DNA from: Desulfuromusa sp.
GTDB taxonomy: Bacteria > Desulfobacterota > Desulfuromonadia > Desulfuromonadales > Geopsychrobacteraceae
Direction of reading: 5' to 3'
Length of the DNA stretch: 29,958 nt
NCBI GenBank assembly: GCA_021647765.1
Contig: JAKIUD010000041.1
Location: forward strand, 1 to 29,958
Shown here piece after piece: positions 23,846 to 29,958 of this stretch; positions within the stretch are counted from its first letter, which is position 1, and each line of letters opens with the position of its first letter. The notes under the pieces are model-generated. The model was not told the DNA's origin. It ran no database searches and saw nothing but the letters and a program-made list of their open reading frames with translations. Position numbers and translations under genes: made by a program.

Positions 23846-26800
23846 ATGAATAAATGGCAAATCTGGATTGATCGTGGCGGAACATTTACCGACATTGTGG
23901 CCAAGCGGCCGGATGGGCAGTTAGTGACCCTTAAGTTGCTCTCTGAGAACCCGGAAAATTATTCGGATGCCGCAGTCCATGGCATCCGTGAGCTGCTTGG
24001 TCTGAAGAGGGATGCTGCTATCCCCCCCGGCATAATTGAAAATGTCAAAATGGGGACGACTGTTGCGACCAACGCATTGCTTGAGCGACAGGGCGACCGG
24101 ACCCTTTTTGTCACCACCAGAGGTTTTGGCGATGCACTGCGGATTGGCTATCAGGCCCGCCCCCGGCTCTTTGACCGCCACATTGTTTTACCCGAACTTC
24201 TCTATGAAGAGGTTCTTGAAGTTGAAGAAAGGCTTGATGCTCATGGGCAGGTGATTATTCCACTGAATCTGGTGGCCGCCAGACAGGGACTGGAACAAGC
24301 TTACCAGCGGGGTATCCGTGCGGTGGCAATTGCGTTTATGCATGGCTACGCAAACCCTGTACATGAGCAACGGGTTGCCGAAGTTGCTGTTGAAATTGGG
24401 TTCACGCAAATCTCAGTCAGCAGTCGGGTCAGTCCCCTGATGAAACTGGTCTCGCGTGGTGATACGACGGTTGTGGATGCCTATTTGTCACCAATCTTGC
24501 GTCGTTATGTCAATCAGGTTGCCGATCAACTTGGTGATGGACCCCGATTGATGTTCATGCAATCAAACGGTGGCCTGACCGATGCCAAACTGTTTCAGGG
24601 CAAGGATGCGATTCTCTCGGGACCAGCAGGTGGTGTGGTCGGTATGGTGTGTACCGCATCGATGAGCGGTTATGAAAAAATAATCGGCTTCGATATGGGG
24701 GGGACTTCAACTGATGTTGCTCACTATAATGGTGAGTTTGAACGCAGCTTCGATACGATGGTCGCCGGGGTGCGGATGCGTGCACCGATGATGCATATCC
24801 ATACGGTCGCTGCCGGTGGTGGTTCAATTCTCCATTTCGATGGTTCCAGATATCGTGTCGGTCCCGACTCAGCCGGTGCAAATCCCGGCCCGGCCAGTTA
24901 TCTGCGAGGCGGCCCGCTGACGGTGACCGATTGTAATGTGATGCTCGGCAAGATTCAGCCTGAACATTTCCCCAAGGTCTTCGGTTCGCAGGCAGATCAA
25001 GCTCTCGATGGCAATGTGGTGCGCGAAAAGTTTGCCAAACTGGCCGCAGAAATTGCGGCGGCAACCGCAGCGCCATTACACTCGGTGGAAGAGGTTGCCG
25101 AGGGTTTTCTGAAAATTGCCGTTATTAACATGGCCAATGCGATCAAGAAAATTTCAGTGCAGCGCGGTTACGATGTCACCGAATATACTTTGAACTGCTT
25201 CGGTGGTGCGGGAGGGCAGCACGCCTGCCTGGTCGCCGATGCTCTGGGGATGGGTCGGATTTTTCTCCATCCCTTCGCCGGTGTCCTCTCTGCTTACGGT
25301 ATGGGGCTGGCCGATGTCCGTGCCATGCGTGAAGCTCAGGTGGAAAAGCCCTTTGCTCCCTCGGCACCGACCGTTATTCAAGATGCGGTAGGGGTGCTGA
25401 TGGATGAGGTTCGCAATGAAGTCGTTTCGCAAGGGGTTGCAGAGGAAAATATTGCCGTCAGGGTTATGGCACATCTTCGCTATGAATCGACCGATACCTC
25501 TTTGGAGATTGAAGCCGGCAGTTATGAGGATATGCTGCACAACTTTGAAACTGCCCATCGGCAGCAGTTCGGTTTTGTGGTCAGGGAGCGGCCACTGATA
25601 ATCGAAGCCGTCTCGGTTGAGGGGATCGGGGCAACCGAGCAGGTGGTCGATCCAGAACTGTCCATCGACGATCATGGCGACACACCGAACATCGATGACC
25701 AGGTCACTCTTTATACCAATGGCAGCACCACAAAAGTTCCGCTGTATAAAAGAGAACACCTGAAGCCCGGTCAGGTTTTCCCGGGGCCGGCGATCATCAC
25801 CGAAGATATTGGCACAGTCATTGTCGAAGACGGCTGGCAGGCGAGCCTGAATGCACGTCAGCATCTGATTCTGACCCGTTACCAGCCCCGTCCCAGCACG
25901 CAGGCGATTGGTACCAAGGTCGATCCGGTGATGCTTGAAGTCTTTAATAATCTCTTTATGTCAATTGCTGAACAGATGGGGGCAACTCTGGCCAAGACCG
26001 CCTACTCAGTGAATATCAAGGAACGGCTCGATTTTTCCTGTGCAATTTTCGATGGTCAGGGACAGTTGGTGGCCAATGCTCCCCATGTTCCTGTCCATCT
26101 CGGCTCAATGGGTGAGTCGGTCAAAGCGGTGATCAATAACAATCAGGGACAAATGCAGCCCGGCAACGTTTATATGCTCAATGCCCCCTATAATGGTGGC
26201 ACTCATCTTCCTGATGTGACGGTTATTACTCCTGTTTTTGATAATTCCGGAGAGGATGTTCTATTTTATGTCGGAGCCAGGGGACATCATGCCGATATTG
26301 GCGGTCGAACCCCGGGATCATCCCCTCCCGATTCGACACATATCGATGATGAAGGGGTGTTGATCGACAATTTTCTGCTCGTAGACCAAGGCTCTTTGCG
26401 TGAGCAACAGACCCGAAAGCTGCTCGCTTCCGGTCAGTATCCTTGTCGCAATATCGATCAGAATATGGCGGACCTTTCAGCCCAGATTGCCGCCAATGAA
26501 ACCGGCCAACAGGAACTTCTGAAGATGATTAACCATTTTGGGCTGCCAGTCGTACAGGCTTATATGGGGCATGTGCAGGATAATGCTGAAGAGTCGGTGC
26601 GACGTGTCATTGATATACTGAAAGATGGCGAGTTCACTTATCCGATGGATGGGGGGAACATCATCAAGGTGAAGATAACGGTTGATCGCAAGAAACGTGA
26701 AGCACATCTCGATTTCACCGGCACCTCACCTCAAAATCCGGGCAATTACAATGCACCCACGGCGGTGTGCAAGGCGGCGGTTCTTTATGTCTTCCGCACC

Positions 26801-27451
26801 CTGGTTGGTGATGAAATTCCCCTCAATGAGGGGTGTTTCAAGCCGTTAAAAATTCAGATTCCGCCGAAAACCATGATCAGCCCGGAGTACCCTGCTGCGG
26901 TTATAGCGGGGAATACGGAAGTCTCACAAGCTATCACCGACTGCCTGTTCGGTGCTCTCGGGGTTCTGGCTTCCTCGCAAGGGACGATGAATAATTTTGT
27001 TTACGGCAATGAAAAATATCAGAACTACGAAACAATCTGCGGCGGTACCGGTGCCGGGCCGGACCACCCCGGAACCAGTGGCGTTCACTCCCATATGACC
27101 AACACCAGAATGACCGATCCGGAAGTTGTCGAATGGCGTTTTCCGGCGCGGGTCGAATCCTTTGCTCTCCGTCCGAATTCCGGGGGAGAGGGGAAATTTA
27201 ACGGAGGAGATGGTGTCGTGCGCCAGGTGCGTTTTCTTGAACCGATGACGGCGACGCTCCTTTCTTCTCATCGTGAGACCAAGCCCTACGGTCTACAGGG
27301 GGGGCTTCCGGGGGCATGCGGAGAAAACAGTATTGTCACTAAGGACGGTGTGACTAAAATACTCAAAGGCAATGACGAAGTTCAGGTTGCTGCTGGAGAT
27401 ATCATTATTATCAAAACTCCAGGTGGTGGTGGGTTTGGTCCGCCTGAATAA
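23846..27451 (+). CDS. Fused hydantoinase/5-oxoprolinase (HyuA-HyuB) enzyme
   Basis: This 1201-residue cytoplasmic enzyme joins both subunits of the ATP-dependent hydantoinase/oxoprolinase family. The HyuA part (about 1-690) has an actin-like ATPase start IDRGGTFTDIVAKRPDG, then TTVATNALLERQG, FMQSNGGL, GGVVGM, and the second phosphate motif GFDMGGTSTDVAHY. The HyuB part begins near residue 692 with DPVMLEVFNNLFMSIAEQMG and ends in TPGGGGFGPPE, the typical tail. Length and order match eukaryotic-type 5-oxoprolinase and single-chain bacterial homologues. Such enzymes open 5-oxoproline, hydantoin or N-methylhydantoin rings using ATP. I chose the ATG at 23846 with AGGAG 7 bases upstream; a GTG directly before it is less likely. 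It is divergent from the dctPQM transporter, which may supply the substrate. Confidence 0.9.
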   Translation: MNKWQIWIDRGGTFTDIVAKRPDGQLVTLKLLSENPENYSDAAVHGIRELLGLKRDAAIPPGIIENVKMGTTVATNALLERQGDRTLFVTTRGFGDALRIGYQARPRLFDRHIVLPELLYEEVLEVEERLDAHGQVIIPLNLVAARQGLEQAYQRGIRAVAIAFMHGYANPVHEQRVAEVAVEIGFTQISVSSRVSPLMKLVSRGDTTVVDAYLSPILRRYVNQVADQLGDGPRLMFMQSNGGLTDAKLFQGKDAILSGPAGGVVGMVCTASMSGYEKIIGFDMGGTSTDVAHYNGEFERSFDTMVAGVRMRAPMMHIHTVAAGGGSILHFDGSRYRVGPDSAGANPGPASYLRGGPLTVTDCNVMLGKIQPEHFPKVFGSQADQALDGNVVREKFAKLAAEIAAATAAPLHSVEEVAEGFLKIAVINMANAIKKISVQRGYDVTEYTLNCFGGAGGQHACLVADALGMGRIFLHPFAGVLSAYGMGLADVRAMREAQVEKPFAPSAPTVIQDAVGVLMDEVRNEVVSQGVAEENIAVRVMAHLRYESTDTSLEIEAGSYEDMLHNFETAHRQQFGFVVRERPLIIEAVSVEGIGATEQVVDPELSIDDHGDTPNIDDQVTLYTNGSTTKVPLYKREHLKPGQVFPGPAIITEDIGTVIVEDGWQASLNARQHLILTRYQPRPSTQAIGTKVDPVMLEVFNNLFMSIAEQMGATLAKTAYSVNIKERLDFSCAIFDGQGQLVANAPHVPVHLGSMGESVKAVINNNQGQMQPGNVYMLNAPYNGGTHLPDVTVITPVFDNSGEDVLFYVGARGHHADIGGRTPGSSPPDSTHIDDEGVLIDNFLLVDQGSLREQQTRKLLASGQYPCRNIDQNMADLSAQIAANETGQQELLKMINHFGLPVVQAYMGHVQDNAEESVRRVIDILKDGEFTYPMDGGNIIKVKITVDRKKREAHLDFTGTSPQNPGNYNAPTAVCKAAVLYVFRTLVGDEIPLNEGCFKPLKIQIPPKTMISPEYPAAVIAGNTEVSQAITDCLFGALGVLASSQGTMNNFVYGNEKYQNYETICGGTGAGPDHPGTSGVHSHMTNTRMTDPEVVEWRFPARVESFALRPNSGGEGKFNGGDGVVRQVRFLEPMTATLLSSHRETKPYGLQGGLPGACGENSIVTKDGVTKILKGNDEVQVAAGDIIIIKTPGGGGFGPPE

Positions 27452-27507
27452 ATATCGATGAGTCAGTCCCTGTAGCGTAAGTAAATTATCTTTGTTCGGG
27501 TCTTATT

Positions 27508-27538
27508 CCCCGAAGCTTGCTGCGGGGTTGTTCTTTTT
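27508..27538 (+). terminator. GC-rich hairpin with T-rich tail after the hydantoinase gene
   Basis: CCCCG (27508-27512) pairs with CGGGG (27523-27527), possibly extended by AGC/GCT inside, and is followed by TTGTTCTTTTT. It fits an intrinsic terminator for the hydantoinase message 56 bases after its stop. The CCCCGAAGCTTGCTGCGGGG core also resembles REP-like palindromes common in bacterial intergenic regions. Confidence 0.6.
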
Positions 27539-27562
27539 CCCGCAAGAGCTGGCTCAGTTGGG

Positions 27563-28130
27563 TTGTCCGGAATCTCAGGAATGGTGCGCCGTGGTGATAA
27601 AATTGCGGGGGTGGGTGTCAATGGCGCAGGGAAATCAACGTTTCTCAAAACTCTCTCCGGGCTGACTGATCCTACTGATGGAACCGTCAATATGGGAGCC
27701 AATATTTTTTCTGGTTATTTCAGCCAACATTCGATGGAAGTGCTTAATCCCCAAAAAACAGTTTTTGAAACTGTGCAGGATGCCCTGCCGCAGCAGACGA
27801 TTGGGGTGCTACGCAACCTTTGTGCTTTCAAAGGGATGATGTTGACAAGCGGGTGGATCAATTGTCTGGCGGGGAGAAATCCCGATTAGTATTGGCTACG
27901 TTGCTGGGTCGACCGCTCAACCTGTTAGTTCTGGACGAACCAACCATCTGGATATTCAGGTATGTGAAGTTTTGTTGGACGCGTTGAAAACCTTTTCCGG
28001 AACCCTGCTTCTGGTCAGTCATGACTGCCATTTCCTCCGCTCTCTTGTGACCCGCGTTTTTGAAATTGACCATGGAGTCATGATCCCTTATGAGGGGGAT
28101 TATGACTATTATTTGCAAAAGACCGGACGT
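27563..28130 (+). pseudogene. Broken ABC-F ATPase, second nucleotide-binding domain only
   Basis: Recognisable ABC-F sequence continues across three reading frames. Frame A (from 27563) has VRRGDKIAGVGVNGAGKST with Walker A, then GYFSQHSMEVLNPQKTVFET. Frame B (from 27841) has VDKRVDQLSGGEKSRLVLAT with the ABC signature, and Walker B LLVLDEPT. Frame C (from 27945) has HLDIQ, then LLLVSHDCHFLRSL with the switch His, and GDYDYYLQKTG. At 27937-27947 the usual DEPTNHLD codons are shortened by four bases, as if one AACC unit had been lost. Another lesion lies at about 27815-27841. The whole first ATPase domain and the C-terminus are missing. ABC-F proteins usually act on ribosomes or in antibiotic resistance; this copy should be dead. 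Confidence 0.85.
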
Positions 28131-28158
28131 GGCTACTGGCCCAGTTTTCTTGTTGTCC

Positions 28159-29118
28159 TTATCCCTCATGGTTATGCTTGGAATTTAGCAGCCTCTCTTC
28201 TGAGCTAGAACCCGTTATTTTCTGTGCAACAGTCCGCCCAATCTTCGGGAGTAACGGTACGCCCGTCAGTGCTTTGAACAAGCGAAAGATCCCCCAGAGG
28301 AAAGCAATCGGCAGGATCACGGTGTTGAGCAGAAAGACCACCAGCAGATCGAGAAAGCTGTTGATCATCTGGGTGCTACGTAGTTTCAGCCAGTTTTGAA
28401 CCCGCTCAAAGTCGATCGCTTGTTCAGCCTGTTTGAGGCGTGAGGTGAACTGTTGCCACCAGCTTTCATCTTCCGAGGTATCGGGAATAGCTTCGACTTG
28501 CTGTAGTTCGGCATTGGTCTCGGCAATGGAATGACTGGCGACGGTATAGCGGTCGGCGAGGAAATATTCGTAGGCCGTCTGGTTGAGGGCTGCAGTCAGT
28601 GGTACGGCAAAACGGATGACGATGGCGAGAAATAACAGCCGCTTGCCCAAAGAAGCAAGATCGATATGTATCCAACGCCCAAGCCAGAGTCCTGCTAGCC
28701 ACAGTAGCAGCGCAAGGGTGCCGAGCAGTTCAATCCCGAGCCAGGGGCTGACCTCGATCAGGAACCGTTGCACCCCAAGGGATGTGAGTGCAGCCAGCAT
28801 TACCCAGGAAAAGCGCTCAACCATATCGTTGAGAGGATCGAGAACTTGACCAAGGGCCAGATTCAGGCCGACACCCGCAGGAGAAACGGCCACCTCCGAT
28901 TCCTGGATGACTGAGATGATCCCGTTAGTGAGTCGAGCCAGGGCAAAGCTGGCCAGCGCGCGCGTCAGGGATTCTTCGACTCGTTCCGTCGCTGCCTGGT
29001 CAATCTGTTGGAGTAACCGATTTTCAAAAACAGCTGTACGCAGTGTTGGCAGAACGATCACTAGCAATAGGACGCTCAAGATCAGGCTGGTTATGATTTT
29101 ACGACGGTTATTCAGCAT
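28159..29118 (-). CDS. Uncharacterised multi-pass membrane protein
   Basis: This is a 319-residue protein of no family I recognise. Hydrophobic segments lie at about 10-27, 103-120, 128-147, 160-180 and 255-285. The first is followed by a helical, charged stretch (about 30-70) rich in Gln/Glu/Arg. A large hydrophilic region with acidic SDEDESWW-like character (about 200-245) separates the fourth and fifth segments. The basic C-terminus ends in a short hydrophilic tail. It starts 16 bases after the SGNH hydrolase stop and is probably cotranscribed with it. The ribosome site is weak (GGATC region before the ATG). Its 3' end lies about 30 bases from the convergent ABC-F remnant. Function unknown. 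Confidence 0.7.
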   Translation of the reverse strand: MLNNRRKIITSLILSVLLLVIVLPTLRTAVFENRLLQQIDQAATERVEESLTRALASFALARLTNGIISVIQESEVAVSPAGVGLNLALGQVLDPLNDMVERFSWVMLAALTSLGVQRFLIEVSPWLGIELLGTLALLLWLAGLWLGRWIHIDLASLGKRLLFLAIVIRFAVPLTAALNQTAYEYFLADRYTVASHSIAETNAELQQVEAIPDTSEDESWWQQFTSRLKQAEQAIDFERVQNWLKLRSTQMINSFLDLLVVFLLNTVILPIAFLWGIFRLFKALTGVPLLPKIGRTVAQKITGSSSEERLLNSKHNHEG

Positions 29119-29134
29119 ACTAAAGATCCAGATA

Positions 29135-29875
29135 TTATAGCTTTTGATTAGTGTCTTTCACCAAACCGGGTGTCAGGAGATTCTTCCAGATATTATAACC
29201 ATCGGAGTTAAGGTGTAACCCATCTTCTGCAAATAAATCTTCATCTGGCAGCCCTTTTGTGTTGAGGAGAGGCGTTGCAGTATCCAGAAAGGTACAGAGT
29301 TCACTGTGTTTGCAATAATTTTTAATTGCATGATTGGTTTGCGACATTTTGTCCCACAACCACCAGCGCAAAGGGCTCGGTTTAATCGCCAGAAACAGCA
29401 GGTTGGTATGGGGCAAATCTTTTTTTAATCGGAGAGTAAAGGTTTTGAAGTCGGCCAATATTTGCACCGTATCTTTGCCGGCAGCGACATCATTGTCACC
29501 GCAATAGAAGATGATTCTGGCTGGTTTATATCTTTTTACAATACTATCATAATAGTAATTCTGGTCGGATATCTGGGCACTTGCAATGCCACGGTTAATG
29601 ACCGGCAAGGCAGGAAAGTCCCGGGCAGTTTTCCAGCAATAAATACTGGAACTGCCAATGAAAAGGACAGCTTGCTCGGGATAGCTGTTTTTTGCATCCT
29701 GCCAGGCAAACCGTTTGATCTCTTTTTGAAAACGAAGTGGGTTCGGATCGTCAATTTTTGCAGCTGTGCTCAGGCAACACAGGGAAGGGAAGATGAACAG
29801 GAGCAGCAGGAAGATATACAGAAAATGAAATCTGTTAGTTCTCTCAAAATTTTCAGGTTTGGAGTTGTGCCGCAT
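29135..29875 (-). CDS. SGNH/GDSL-family hydrolase, exported
   Basis: This 246-residue protein has a hydrophobic N-terminal segment (about 17-34) ending in Cys-Cys, a signal peptide or possible lipoprotein anchor. The SGNH catalytic blocks are all present: block I LFIGSSSIY with nucleophile Ser76; block II NRGIAS with Gly96; block III YCGDND with Asn128; and block V DGLHL with Asp218 and His221. It is therefore expected to be an active serine esterase, thioesterase or acylhydrolase in the periplasm or at the membrane. The GSSSI variant is typical of a lipase/acetylhydrolase subgroup. The start ATG lies two bases after the stop of an upstream gene, so translation is coupled. The substrate is unknown. 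Confidence 0.85.
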   Translation of the reverse strand: MRHNSKPENFERTNRFHFLYIFLLLLFIFPSLCCLSTAAKIDDPNPLRFQKEIKRFAWQDAKNSYPEQAVLFIGSSSIYCWKTARDFPALPVINRGIASAQISDQNYYYDSIVKRYKPARIIFYCGDNDVAAGKDTVQILADFKTFTLRLKKDLPHTNLLFLAIKPSPLRWWLWDKMSQTNHAIKNYCKHSELCTFLDTATPLLNTKGLPDEDLFAEDGLHLNSDGYNIWKNLLTPGLVKDTNQKL

Positions 29876-29877
29876 GA

Positions 29878-29958
29878 CTATGAAATTCCAAATTTACGCA
29901 ACGTCTCTGGTGGAGCTTGATCAAAGTGGGAAAACTCCATGGTGAAACCCCCTTGTCC
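29878..29958 (-). CDS. 3' end of an upstream gene (partial)
   Basis: A minus-strand frame is open from the window edge to a TAG at 29880-29878, giving 26 residues that end in PPETLRKFGIS. Its stop is two bases before the SGNH hydrolase start, the spacing of an operon. The tail is hydrophilic and I do not recognise it. If real, it is the first visible gene of an operon continuing through the hydrolase and the membrane protein. Confidence 0.45.
   Translation of the reverse strand, partial: GQGGFTMEFSHFDQAPPETLRKFGIS

Noticed and set aside
24555..25076. A 173-codon antisense frame opposite the hydantoinase gene
   Set aside because: Its composition is Arg/His/Ser-rich and low in complexity, typical of an antisense shadow.
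25154..25864. A 236-codon open frame antisense to the hydantoinase gene
   Set aside because: It lies entirely opposite a clearly conserved enzyme, has no recognisable motif and no ribosome site; it is a by-product of codon use.
1..29958. CRISPR array, tRNA, rRNA, transposase or phage integrase
   Set aside because: I found no regularly spaced repeats, cloverleaf-like segments or recognisable mobility enzymes; the only mobile-type feature is the non-coding element at 2161-2360.

Overview
The window looks like a chromosomal segment from a Gram-negative, moderate-GC bacterium. The two type II secretion accessory genes (ExeA/GspA-like and GspB-like), hybrid two-component sensors, TRAP and branched-chain-type ABC transporters, and paired half-size permeases would fit a Desulfuromonadia/Geobacter-like deltaproteobacterium. 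That taxonomic guess is inference; no rRNA or other marker gene is present. I see no tRNA, rRNA, CRISPR array, prophage or transposase.

Layout. (1) 285-2111: two exported proteins, a DUF3617 protein and a protein with two CARDB-like repeats. (2) 2161-2360: a non-coding, MITE-like palindromic element with long terminal inverted repeats. It ends 5 bases before the start codon of a translationally coupled pair of half-size permeases (2366-3357). (3) 3385-7187: a hybrid sensor kinase and a REC-LuxR response regulator. (4) 7408-12895: a complete livGFHMK-type ABC importer followed by a creatininase-family amidohydrolase. (5) 12997-14326 on the minus strand: a hemolysin III-family membrane protein and a DJ-1/PfpI protein, closed by a 21-bp perfect bidirectional terminator. 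(6) 14462-14637: a promoter and intrinsic terminator that bracket about 115 nt, a candidate small RNA or leader whose terminator loop carries an anti-Shine-Dalgarno-like sequence. (7) 14707-19887: an MFS transporter, the ExeA/GspB pair and a second hybrid kinase with a periplasmic solute-binding-type sensor. (8) 19978-27451: a winged-helix regulator, a TRAP transporter (minus strand) and a divergent 1201-residue fused hydantoinase/oxoprolinase. (9) 27452-28130: an ABC-F pseudogene. (10) 28159-29958 on the minus strand: an unknown membrane protein, an SGNH hydrolase and the tail of an upstream gene.

How it works together. There are two separate uptake-plus-amide-hydrolysis modules. One is an ABC importer with a creatininase-family enzyme, downstream of a two-component pair. 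The other is a TRAP importer facing a fused HyuA-HyuB enzyme, with a MarR-like regulator nearby. Both suggest scavenging of small cyclic amides or related nitrogenous compounds, but the substrates cannot be read from sequence. The most unusual items are the MITE-like element abutting the permease start, the candidate small RNA, and the multiply broken ABC-F gene.
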